A DNA stretch of 43,926 nucleotides from Clostridiaceae bacterium (GTDB taxonomy: Bacteria; Bacillota; Clostridia; Peptostreptococcales; T1SED10-28): positions 1 through 43,926 of the forward strand of contig PWEO01000055.1 in assembly GCA_003553525.1 (NCBI GenBank), written 5' to 3'. The translations under genes were made by a program, and so were the position numbers. This document shows, in pieces, positions 25,444 through 32,818 of this stretch. Each line of letters opens with the position of its first letter. Positions within the stretch are counted from its first letter, which is position 1. The notes beneath the pieces are model-generated. The model saw nothing but the letters and a program-made list of their open reading frames with translations, searched no databases and was not told the origin of the DNA.

Positions 25444-26089
25444 TGATCCGCATCCTCCTTTCTGCGATACCCATCAGGTTTGACAGGCCAAAGGTAATAA
25501 TAAAATAAATGATGGCAACAATAATGAGGGGTTCAAAGGGACGGTAGGTATTGCCCCGAATGATGTTTCCGCTATACATAATATCGTAGATTCCAATAAT
25601 GGAAACAATGGCGGATTCTTTGATTACAACAATAAATTCATTTCCCAGGGCGGGTAAAATATTTTTGAAAGCCTGGGGGATGATAATGTATCGCATAGAT
25701 AGAGTATGACTCATCCCTAAGGAACGTACCGCTTCCATTTGCCCGGCATCCACCGAGAGGATGCCGGCTCTGATAATTTCAGCAATATATGCGGAACTGT
25801 TGACGGTCAGCGCGATAATGCCTGCAAAGAAGCTTGGGAACCGCATACCGGTTACTTGGGGGAGGCCGTAGTATACGATATATAGCTGAACCAACAGGGG
25901 AGTTCCGCGGATAAATTCAATATAAGATGAAGCAAAGCCCTTTAAAATCGGGTTTTTTGATAAACGCATCAGGGCTAATACAATGCCGAAGACCACACCT
26001 AATAGCAAAGTGAAGAAGGCTAGGGCCAGGGTATTTAAGGTTCCCGTAATATACATCGGGTAATATCGTGATAAAAAGCTGAAATCCAT
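25436..26089 (-). CDS. Polar amino-acid ABC transporter, permease
   Basis: 217 aa, HisM/GlnP type, with five predicted membrane helices. The conserved sequence [20 protein letters not shown] near residues 57-76, and the EAA loop [34 protein letters not shown] near 120-155, which contacts the ATPase, are clear. The operon is binding protein, permease, ATPase, with one permease gene, so it likely works as a homodimer. It starts 23 bp after the binding-protein stop, at a GAAAGGAAG site. Confidence 0.95.
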   Translation of the reverse strand: MDFSFLSRYYPMYITGTLNTLALAFFTLLLGVVFGIVLALMRLSKNPILKGFASSYIEFIRGTPLLVQLYIVYYGLPQVTGMRFPSFFAGIIALTVNSSAYIAEIIRAGILSVDAGQMEAVRSLGMSHTLSMRYIIIPQAFKNILPALGNEFIVVIKESAIVSIIGIYDIMYSGNIIRGNTYRPFEPLIIVAIIYFIITFGLSNLMGIAERRMRISD

Positions 26090-26112
26090 GGTTGCACTTC
26101 CTTTCAGTAAAA

Positions 26113-26946
26113 CTATTCCTGATTCTGTTGATCTGCCAGAATTACAGCGTCTTCGATAAACTGATCAATACTGCCGTCGGCGATTAATCCCTCCAGGGTT
26201 TGGTTGACCGAGGCTAGGAATTCCTCGTGTCCCTTTGCAACCGCAGCGGCAACCCCGTCTTCCTTACCGAAGCTGATTTGAGAAAGGGCAAGATTTTCAT
26301 TGTTTTGGGCATAGGCCATGGCAACGGTATCCACAAGAATTATGGCATCGATGTTTCCGTAATTCAATTCAAGAACCAGATCGCTGATTTTTCCGAGAGA
26401 CTTGATCTCTTTCGCATTAGACACCTGTTCGTGGGCAATCCCCTCCTGCACGGTAGCCATTTGAACCCCGATTCTATGATCTTCCAGATCACTGATACTT
26501 TGGAACTTCTCATAATCTTCTTTCCGAACCAGCATGGTTTGTTCCGCTTCGTAGTAGGAAGTGGAAAAATCCACACTTTCTTTTCTTTCTTCCGTAGCGG
26601 CCATTCCTGCAACGATAATGTCAATGTTGTCCGCAACCAAAGCCGCCAGTAAACCGTCAAACTGCATATCCACAATTTCCAGTTCTACGCCGATATCCTT
26701 GGCTATTTCCTTTGCGATATCAATATCGAAGCCCACGATTTCTAATTTTCCGTCAATTTCCGCATAAAATTCATAGGGCGGATAATCGGCAGAGGTTCCA
26801 AGGACCAGTTTTCCCGAAGATTGAATCTCTTCGAGCTTGTTTGCAGGCTGTGCATCTCCTGCGGTGGCGGAGCATCCTACCGCGGTAATAAGTAAAGTAA
26901 TAATGAATAATGAAAAGATAAGTAGGTTTTTCTTTGATAGTTTCAT
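26113..26946 (-). CDS. Amino-acid ABC transporter substrate-binding lipoprotein
   Basis: 277 aa from the ATG at 26946, which follows TAGGAGGAATATT; an in-frame upstream ATG (27006) lies within the promoter. The type II signal is MKLSKKNLLIFSLFIITLLITAVGC with Cys25 to be acylated (lipobox TAVGC). The mature SBP_bac_3 domain has LVLGTSADYPPYEF, GFDIDIAKEIAK, FDGLLAALVADNIDIIVAGMAATEER and VDFSTSYYEAEQTMLV, all family signatures for binding polar amino acids. The ligand class is not resolved further. First gene of the operon. Confidence 0.93.
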   Translation of the reverse strand: MKLSKKNLLIFSLFIITLLITAVGCSATAGDAQPANKLEEIQSSGKLVLGTSADYPPYEFYAEIDGKLEIVGFDIDIAKEIAKDIGVELEIVDMQFDGLLAALVADNIDIIVAGMAATEERKESVDFSTSYYEAEQTMLVRKEDYEKFQSISDLEDHRIGVQMATVQEGIAHEQVSNAKEIKSLGKISDLVLELNYGNIDAIILVDTVAMAYAQNNENLALSQISFGKEDGVAAAVAKGHEEFLASVNQTLEGLIADGSIDQFIEDAVILADQQNQE

Positions 26947-27324
26947 AATATTCCTCCTAAATAGATTTTGGTTTGGATATATCCTATGGAGAGTTATTAT
27001 ACACACATGTGATTAATTATGCAAGTGTTTTTTTGATTTTTCATCTCGATATTTTTTTAATATCACCTGAAGAAGAAATAAATAAGTGTTTGCCCGTAAA
27101 ACATATCTACCTGAACATTGAAACAACAAAGAAGGCGGCGGGATCGAGTAGGGGTTTCTGAAACAGCTAGGGGTTGTGTCTTTGGAGAAAAAAAGAGGAG
27201 TTATTAATCAGTTTGTATTTTAATACATTTAAAAAACTTTTCCATGAAACGGATTTTATAAATAATGTGAAAGCAGATCAGAGCTTGCTTGAAATCAATA
27301 TATAAAAAGAAATGGGAAAAGATA
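26947..27324. other. Intergenic region between amino-acid importer and second usp gene
   Basis: Divergent control region. It contains the importer promoter (26996-27024, minus). The middle part (about 27030-27320) is A/T-rich; I see no gene or structured RNA in it. Confidence 0.5.
26996..27024 (-). promoter_or_regulatory. SigmaA promoter of the amino-acid importer operon
   Basis: Minus strand TTGCAT (27024-27019), 17-bp spacer, TATAAT (27001-26996); near-consensus vegetative promoter 50 bp before the start. Confidence 0.85.
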
Positions 27325-27353
27325 AGTATTTAACAAAAACGTTTTGGGGTATA
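27325..27353 (+). promoter_or_regulatory. Candidate SigB-like promoter of second usp gene
   Basis: AGTAT (27325-27329), 17-bp spacer, GGGTATA (27347-27353), 49 bp before the start at 27403. Confidence 0.45.
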
Positions 27354-27402
27354 TATGCATTAACTGTTCTGGAAGAAGTGAGATCTAAATGGGAGGGATA
27401 AG

Positions 27403-27861
27403 ATGAAATTACTAGTATGTTTTGACGGTTCCACACAAAGTTATAAAGCTGCAGGAGAAGCAAAAAAATTAGCTCAGATCTTTGGAGAAAAAGAAGTCAC
27501 ATTGATCCATGTGTACCCTGATAAAGATGCCCTATATTGGGATACAGTTAATCAAAAGAAGGCACAGGAATCACCCAAAGGGCTTTCGGAAAGTGAACGG
27601 GCTCAAGTTGATAAATTTATGAGGATAAAAAAAATGGCCAGAGCAGTGGAGGAGGACTTTGAAAGCTCAAATATCAACGTGAATAAGCGAATCATAAAAG
27701 GAGATCCCGTTGTAAAAATCACGGAAATCGCTGCAAATGAGAAGTATGATATGATTGTGATCGGCAATCGGGGCTTGGGCGGTTTGAAAAAAATGATGTT
27801 GGGAAGTATAAGCAATGGCGTTATACAGCAGTCCAAAGTGAATGTACTGGTAGTAAAGTGA
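27403..27861 (+). CDS. Universal stress protein (UspA family), second copy
   Basis: 152 aa. KLLVCFDGSTQSYKAAGEA at the N-terminus, VKITEIAANEKYDMIVIGNRGLGGLKKMMLGSISNGVIQ at the end: the ATP-binding G-x2-G-x9-G-S motif is present, then VNVLVVK. It is clearly related to the protein at 20073 (same frame of motifs and length) but not a recent duplicate. The ATG follows GGGAGGGAT. Convergent with the selenoprotein peroxiredoxin gene. A GGGTATA element precedes it. Confidence 0.93.
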   Translation: MKLLVCFDGSTQSYKAAGEAKKLAQIFGEKEVTLIHVYPDKDALYWDTVNQKKAQESPKGLSESERAQVDKFMRIKKMARAVEEDFESSNINVNKRIIKGDPVVKITEIAANEKYDMIVIGNRGLGGLKKMMLGSISNGVIQQSKVNVLVVK

Positions 27862-27942
27862 ACCTCTCATAACTAAAGGATTAAGTATTATTGCAATTTG
27901 GATAATAAAAGATATTTATAAATTTGAAGAAGCAAAAATATG

Positions 27943-27979
27943 TAAAAACTGCCTCTTATCCACAGGATAGGAGGCAGTT
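27943..27979 (-). terminator. Terminator of the peroxiredoxin gene
   Basis: AACTGCCTC-CTATCC pairs with GGATAAGAGGCAGTT on the minus strand, followed by T4-5 (27946-27943). Confidence 0.8.
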
Positions 27980-28016
27980 ATATTTGAAAAATAGTTAATT
28001 ACAGGGGCATAGAAGT

Positions 28017-28616
28017 CTATCGATTTTTCGGAGTCCATTCCCGCCATACATTTCCGGCTAAGTCCGGTCCGGGCTTTAAGGTCTTCATCCCCTTTGTCCA
28101 ACCGGCAGGGGTAACTTCTCCCGTGGTTCGAACATGCTGAAAGGCTTCAATCTGTCTTATGAGCTCGTCCACATTTCGGCCTACGGGAGGCGTCATAACC
28201 TCCATGGCTTGAACGACGCCGTCGGGATCGATTAAAAAACGTCCTCGAATATTTACCCCGCCGTTTTCGTCATAGACCCCGTATAACTTTCCAATACTGC
28301 CATTGGAATCGGATACCATGGGATAGGGAAATCCTCCCTCTACCATTTTGCTAAGTTCCGTTTCCTGCCAAATTTTATGGGAAAAATGGCTGTCGGTACT
28401 GATGGATAATACATTCACATCCAAACGATCAAAATCTTCTTTACGATCAGCAACTGCTGATAATTCTGTAGGTCAGACAAAGGTAAAGTCTCCGGGATAA
28501 AAGCAGAGAATCGTCCACTTATCCGTAAAATCTGATAAACTCACTTCTGAAAAGTCTCCGTTTTGATAAGCCATTGCTTGAAAATCCGGAGCTTTCCCGC
28601 CAACTTGTGCGATCAT
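28017..28616 (-). CDS. prxU: Selenocysteine-containing peroxiredoxin (PrxU-like)
   Basis: 199 aa if the TGA at 28475-28473 is read as selenocysteine. The sequence is ...FYPGDFTFV-U-PTELSAV..., so Sec48 is exactly the peroxidatic Cys of the AhpC/Prx1-type motif PGDFTFVCPTE; the frame stays open on both sides. A hairpin with a G-U loop follows the UGA. The usual resolving-Cys motif EVCPAGW reads EVTPAGW (Thr169), and no Cys follows the Sec, so this looks like a one-Sec enzyme. Peroxiredoxins reduce H2O2 and organic peroxides. Two starts are possible: ATG 28616 (AAGGAGG, 8-nt spacing, normal family N-terminus) which I chose, or TTG 28721 (AAGGAGGT, 7 nt), adding 35 residues. Standard annotation would split or discard the gene at the TGA. 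Confidence 0.93.
28446..28461 (-). promoter_or_regulatory. Putative bacterial SECIS element
   Basis: On the minus strand, 11 nt after the UGA, ATCAGC-AGTT-GCTGAT forms a perfect 6-bp stem with a loop containing G-U (19-20 nt after the UGA). This position and loop fit the bacterial SECIS bound by SelB. It lies inside the coding sequence. Confidence 0.8.
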
Positions 28617-28721
28617 TTGCATTGCCTCCTTAGGTATTTTGGGTACTTGTTCTTCTTCCCCTTGAGATTTATTCAGAGGTGAAGGATTTGATGAAACACA
28701 GGATATGGATTTCTTTGACAA

Positions 28722-29036
28722 AATATCGACCTCCTTGATTTATATATAGATAAAATTTTTTCTTAATAAATAAATTATTAAGATGATCTATGGTATATAT
28801 ACACTACTGGAAATGGTTTAAACAAAAAAACGGGTAAAAAATTCAGGAAAGAATAGATTCAAACATTGCAATATTAGGATTTAAACATATTCAAGATGAG
28901 GGAATTCTGGGAAAAAAAAAGAAAAGAAGATGCCAAAAATGGGAAATTAATACATAAAAAGAACCCTCCTCTATTCTTAGAGAAGGGTTAAATAAAAGCA
29001 GTTGCAAGAACGAGAACAGCGGTAAGGAATAAATAT
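28722..29036. other. Intergenic region upstream of the peroxiredoxin gene
   Basis: Contains AAGGAGGT for the possible TTG start, an inverted repeat CTTAATAA-N5-TTATTAAG (28762-28782), the palindrome GTATATATAC (28793-28802), and the terminator at 28955-28989. The repeats suit a repressor operator, e.g. PerR, but match its pattern only loosely. No gene seen. Confidence 0.5.
28955..28989 (-). terminator. Terminator of the DUF1292 gene
   Basis: Minus strand AACCCTTCTCTA pairs with TAGAGGAGGGTT (one mismatch), followed by CTTTTT. Confidence 0.8.
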
Positions 29037-29405
29037 TTATACCTCCTGACGGTCCATAAATACCTTGGAAGCGCCCTTATATTCCTCATCGTCCTCGATA
29101 TTTCTTAGTTGGGGGCCTTCATCATCTTCAATAAATCCATAGAGCAATGCGGTTTCAGAACCCGAAGGGAGTAACGCAATGTAGCTTTCCTTTTGGACTT
29201 CAAAGATATCCAGCACATCACACTCCAGTTTGTTTCCATCGGTCAAAGTTAAATAGATTTTTCGAGGCTCCTCATGCTCATGTTCATGATCATGGTCACA
29301 ACCACAACCCGGTTGTTCATGAGTATGCTCATGGTCGCAACTGCAGTTTGGATCCTGTTGATCTGTAGGATTGGTGCAATCACAATCCTTAGTATTTTCA
29401 CTCAT
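29037..29405 (-). CDS. DUF1292 protein with His/Cys-rich N-terminus
   Basis: 122 aa from the ATG at 29405, preceded by AAAGGAGGAG; an upstream in-frame ATG (29429) overlaps that site. Residues 1-48 are packed with Cys and His: CDC, CSCDHEHTHE, CGCDHDHEHEHEE. The rest is a DUF1292 domain: IYLTLTDGNKLECDVLDIFEVQKESYIALLPS and FIEDDEGPQLRNIEDDEEY. DUF1292 proteins are common in Clostridia and of unknown function. The added N-terminal module looks like a metal (Zn, Ni or Cu) binding or storage tail. A TTGTGC-N17-TATACT promoter lies just upstream on the minus strand (about 29440-29470). Confidence 0.85.
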   Translation of the reverse strand: MSENTKDCDCTNPTDQQDPNCSCDHEHTHEQPGCGCDHDHEHEHEEPRKIYLTLTDGNKLECDVLDIFEVQKESYIALLPSGSETALLYGFIEDDEGPQLRNIEDDEEYKGASKVFMDRQEV

Positions 29406-29485
29406 CAAATCTCCTCCTTTAATTTCCATCTGTCTTTAGTATACCGTGATTAATTGGAATGCACAATCGTTGCAGGAAAGCTTTA

Positions 29486-30868
29486 TTATACCCGGGTGAT
29501 TCGCCAGGTTCCTTTTCGATAATAATAATAAATGATGCACATGCTGATGAACTCCGTAAGTAGAAAAGCCACTAAGACCCCGTGGATGGTGAGGTTAAAC
29601 ACATAGGTGGAAAGGGTGGCTAAAGGAACCAGGATCAGCCAGCGGGAAAGAATGCTGGAGATTAAAAAAGGGCGGTTGTATCCGGAACCGGAAAAGGCGG
29701 TACCGAAACCAAACATGATGGCGAGAAAAAGCATACTGGGGGTGACGAACTTTAGTATGGTAGAGCCCACTTCAATAACCTCCGAGTCCCTGGTAAAAAT
29801 CCACATAAGCTGTTCCCCTGCAAAAAACACCGCAATGTTCACTAAAATCATAATTCCCGCTCCCAGCTTTACGGTGGCGGTAATGGTTTTATCGGCCCGG
29901 GGAATATTTTTAGCGCCTAAATTCTGACCCACAATACTGCTTCCTCCCATATTCAGGCCGAAGAGCGGCATAAACCCCATCTCCATCAGTCTAAGAACAA
30001 TTCCGTAAGCGGCCACCACCTCCACTCCGTAAAAGGCGATCATTTTAAACAAAATAAAGTTTGCCAGGTTGCGATTAAGGCCTTCAAGACCATTGGGAAG
30101 TCCGATGGTCATTAGGCGTTTATCAATAGCGGGGTCCAAGCGGAAAAGGCGTTTGGGTTTGATTCGGATATAGGTTCTGCCGGAGAGCAGTATCCAAAAG
30201 GCCAGTAAAAAAGCAAAGGTGGAACTGACCACGGTGGCCAGGGCAGCACCGAAGACCCCAAGTCCAAGACCGGGGATATTTAAGCCGAGAATGGAAATAT
30301 TATCGAACATAAAAAGAGGGTCTAAAATAATATTTAAGATAGCAGACATGATCATGATATAAAGAGGACTCCTAGAATCACCGATGCATCGCATCGCCGT
30401 ATTGACCGTATAGGAGGAGAACATGATGGGTAAAAAAAATGTCCGTATGTAACCGTAGTCCAGAGCGGCTTCCCGGGTAGCGGGATCATCGGTAAAAAAA
30501 CTGATCAGGGGCTCGAGCATTAAGACCATCAACAGCCCTGCGGCTAATGCCACGATGCCTTTGAAAATAATGGTTTGTTCTATGATTTTGGAAGTCTGAT
30601 CATAGTTTTTTTCACCATAACTCTGAGAAATCATGGATATGGAACTGGTCCCGATAATATCGTTGAAAATGTAGACAAGAGCAAAAATGGTACCGTAAAT
30701 CGTCACTCCGGCGATGGCTTCGGGAGAGATCATACCGATATAAATCATATCCACAATACTGAAAAAGGTTTGGGCAAAAAAACCGAACATGGTGGGAAGG
30801 GCCATGGATAATAAATTTCCATAAACGGAGCCCCGGGTTAAATCTCTATGACGGGATTTGGTTTCCAT
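29486..30868 (-). CDS. MATE family efflux transporter, second copy
   Basis: 460 aa, 12 predicted membrane helices. The N-terminus TRGSVYGNLLSMALPTMFGFFAQTFFSIVDMIYIGMISPEAIAGVTI is typical of the NorM/VmrA-like MATE proteins of Firmicutes; MFSSYTVNTAMRCIGDSRSPLYIM and the second-half LNMGGSSIVGQNLGAKNIPRADK are also family motifs. Proton- or sodium-driven export of drugs or cations, substrate unknown. It begins at ATG 30868 with a weak GAGG site. Divergent from glnA; DUF1292 gene follows after 80 bp with its own promoter. Confidence 0.92.
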   Translation of the reverse strand: METKSRHRDLTRGSVYGNLLSMALPTMFGFFAQTFFSIVDMIYIGMISPEAIAGVTIYGTIFALVYIFNDIIGTSSISMISQSYGEKNYDQTSKIIEQTIIFKGIVALAAGLLMVLMLEPLISFFTDDPATREAALDYGYIRTFFLPIMFSSYTVNTAMRCIGDSRSPLYIMIMSAILNIILDPLFMFDNISILGLNIPGLGLGVFGAALATVVSSTFAFLLAFWILLSGRTYIRIKPKRLFRLDPAIDKRLMTIGLPNGLEGLNRNLANFILFKMIAFYGVEVVAAYGIVLRLMEMGFMPLFGLNMGGSSIVGQNLGAKNIPRADKTITATVKLGAGIMILVNIAVFFAGEQLMWIFTRDSEVIEVGSTILKFVTPSMLFLAIMFGFGTAFSGSGYNRPFLISSILSRWLILVPLATLSTYVFNLTIHGVLVAFLLTEFISMCIIYYYYRKGTWRITRV

Positions 30869-30955
30869 ATGTACCTCGCATTTTGTTTTATTTATATTTT
30901 ACCACGGTTCTCCAAAGGGAGGGGATTTATTTTTGCAAAAACAGAAGAGATAATT

Positions 30956-30985
30956 TGCTTAATAAAAAACTTCGGTTAGGGTATA
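30956..30985 (+). promoter_or_regulatory. Candidate SigB-like promoter of glnA
   Basis: TGCTT (30956-30960), 18-bp spacer, GGGTATA (30979-30985), 46 bp before the start. A weak vegetative reading of the same region (TATATT) is possible. Confidence 0.35.
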
Positions 30986-31031
30986 TATTAATATGATCAA
31001 TGTTTAAATTAAAAGGGCGGAGGGATACAAT

Positions 31032-32471
31032 ATGAAATCGTTTAAAAGTATCAAAGGGGTTCAGGCATATATTCTGGAACAGGAGATTCGCATGGTGGAT
31101 TTTAAAATCATTGATATGATGGGAAGATGGAATCATCTGACCATACCGGCGGAACGGTTAAATGAAGAGATCATGTTCTCGGGAATCGGCTTTGACGGAT
31201 CGAGCTATGGGTTTTTAACCGTGGAAAAATCCGATATGGTTTTTATTCCCGATCTCACTACGGGGTTTATTGATCCCTTTGCGGAAATGAGAACCATGGT
31301 TTTTATTGCAAATATCTATCGAATAGAGGATGGAAAAAGAATTCGGTTTGAGGATGACCCCCGGTATGTGGCTGAGAAAGCCGAGGGATATATCAAGGAA
31401 ATAGGGATCGCGGATGAAGCCTTGTTCGGACCGGAGTTTGAGTTCTATGTATTGGATCATATCTCCTATCAAATCGAGAATCATCATATGGAAGTGAAAA
31501 TCGACTCCAAGCAAGCCCAGTGGAATGTGGGAAAGTCTGATGAAAGAAATCTTGGAAACAAAGTAAAAAGTCATGGAGGATACCATGTGGATCTGCCCTA
31601 TGATTCCAGCTATAATTTCAGAAATGAAACCGTGGCCCTATTAGAGGCTAAAGGGGTTCCCGTAAAATATCATCATGCAGAGAACGGCGGTCCCGGACAA
31701 GTGGAAATTGAAGTGGAGTTCGGAACCCTAAGGGAAATGGGAGATCGGACCCAAAAGCTGAAGTACATTTTGAAAAATAATGCTTTGAAAAATGGTCTTA
31801 CCACAACGTTTATGCCAAAGCCCTTTAGCGATGAATGCGGAAACGGTATGCATATTCACATGCATTTATTTCATAAAGGGGAGTCTTTGTTCTATAAAGA
31901 GGGGGGATATAGTAATTTAAGTGAAACAGCACTGTACGCCATTGGAGGGATATTAAAACATGCCCCGGCGCTGATGGTATTTACCAACCCCAGTACCAAT
32001 TCCTATAAGCGATTGGTACCGGGATTTGAAGCCCCGGTAAGGATATGTTACGGCACGGCAAATCGCAGCGCCGTAATTCGCATCCCCGGCTATGCCACAG
32101 AGCCTAAGACGAAACGTTTTGAGCTCCGGTCCCCGGATGGAACAGCAAATCCCTATTTGGCCTATACGGCCATGCTGCTTGCTGCGGCCGACGGTATAGA
32201 TAATAGAATTGATCCTCAAAAAGAAGGATTCGGTCCCTATGATGTAAATGTATATACCTTGAAGGAATCGGAACGAAATAAAATAAAAGGTCTTCCCTCA
32301 AGTCTGCTGGAAGCCTGCGAAGCATTGGAAAAAGATCATCAGTTTTTATTAAAAGGGGGTATTTTCTCGGAAAACTTAATTCAAAACCAAATACAGCGTT
32401 TGAAAAAAGAACATTACCATATTCATAAGCTTCCCCATCCCGAAGAATTTCGTATGTACTATGACTTATAA
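31032..32471 (+). CDS. glnA: Glutamine synthetase, type I
   Basis: 479 aa. It makes glutamine from glutamate, ammonia and ATP in the cytosol. FSGIGFDGSSYGF is the N-terminal beta-Grasp signature, FGPEFEFYVLD holds metal-binding Glu residues, GPGQVEIEVEFGTLREMGDR and TTTFMPKPFSDECGNGMHIH the ATP and metal sites, and NPSTNSYKRLVPGFEAP plus NRSAVIRIPGY the ammonia/glutamate sites. The usual GQHEI reads GQVEI. The adenylylation motif of the GSI-beta type is missing, so control, if any, is by feedback or transcription. ATG follows GGCGGAGGG. Single gene, terminator 32506-32531. No GlnR-type operator was recognised. Confidence 0.93.
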   Translation: MKSFKSIKGVQAYILEQEIRMVDFKIIDMMGRWNHLTIPAERLNEEIMFSGIGFDGSSYGFLTVEKSDMVFIPDLTTGFIDPFAEMRTMVFIANIYRIEDGKRIRFEDDPRYVAEKAEGYIKEIGIADEALFGPEFEFYVLDHISYQIENHHMEVKIDSKQAQWNVGKSDERNLGNKVKSHGGYHVDLPYDSSYNFRNETVALLEAKGVPVKYHHAENGGPGQVEIEVEFGTLREMGDRTQKLKYILKNNALKNGLTTTFMPKPFSDECGNGMHIHMHLFHKGESLFYKEGGYSNLSETALYAIGGILKHAPALMVFTNPSTNSYKRLVPGFEAPVRICYGTANRSAVIRIPGYATEPKTKRFELRSPDGTANPYLAYTAMLLAAADGIDNRIDPQKEGFGPYDVNVYTLKESERNKIKGLPSSLLEACEALEKDHQFLLKGGIFSENLIQNQIQRLKKEHYHIHKLPHPEEFRMYYDL

Positions 32472-32505
32472 GGGTATTTATGGCAAGTGAATTTCCTATC
32501 AATAA

Positions 32506-32531
32506 AAAAACCGCCGGAATCCGCGGTTTTT
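32506..32531. terminator. Bidirectional terminator after glnA
   Basis: AAAAACCGC (32506-32514) and GCGGTTTTT (32523-32531) are perfect arms with an 8-nt loop; it serves glnA (+) and the small gene at 32575 (-). Confidence 0.9.
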
Positions 32532-32574
32532 AAACATATTTTCTTTTGTAGACCTACAAAAGTTGTCCGTAATC

Positions 32575-32748
32575 TCAAAAAACCTTTGCACGCTCCAAGT
32601 CTTTCTCGAAGGCTTGAACATGTTTCGCTTTTTCTTCTCTGGGAGTTTTGTCGCTTTTGCTTCTTCTATAAAAAAAACCGCGATCACGTTCATTTTTTTT
32701 AGAAGAGGGTGAAGAGATTTTTTTGTCCTTAGTAAACCACATTACCAT
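32575..32748 (-). CDS. Small basic protein of 57 residues, unknown function
   Basis: ATG at 32748 follows AACAAGGAGGG (7-nt spacing) and runs to TGA at 32575. The protein begins MVMWFTKDKKISS, has a very basic middle (KKNERDRGFFYRRSKSDK) and a helical C-terminus (EEKAKHVQAFEKDLERAKVF). There is no membrane segment or cysteine. A GGGTATA promoter-like element (32779-32785) and a shared terminator (32506-32531) frame it as a complete transcription unit. A reading frame in another register, 32499-32693, lacks such a start site. No family recognised; the composition suggests nucleic-acid or ribosome binding, which is inference. Confidence 0.65.
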   Translation of the reverse strand: MVMWFTKDKKISSPSSKKNERDRGFFYRRSKSDKTPREEKAKHVQAFEKDLERAKVF

Positions 32749-32778
32749 AGAAAGCCCTCCTTGTTATAGTGATTAATA

Positions 32779-32805
32779 TATACCCTGAAATGAAAAAGAT
32801 AACCA
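32779..32805 (-). promoter_or_regulatory. Candidate SigB-like promoter of the small basic gene
   Basis: Minus strand TGGTT (32805-32801), 15-bp spacer, GGGTATA (32785-32779), 31 bp before the start at 32748. Confidence 0.45.
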
Positions 32806-32818
32806 AAGAGGCCCGGGG

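Noticed and set aside
28424-28473. Peroxiredoxin gene broken by a nonsense mutation or two separate genes
   Set aside because: The frame is unbroken across the TGA, the TGA falls exactly on the peroxidatic Cys codon, and a G-U loop hairpin follows; a selenoprotein explains all three better than a pseudogene.
29277-29345. Short repeated ATG-ATC/CATG-like pattern as a CRISPR or tandem repeat array
   Set aside because: It is the coding DNA of the His/Asp/Cys-rich stretch of the DUF1292 protein, where low-complexity codons repeat.
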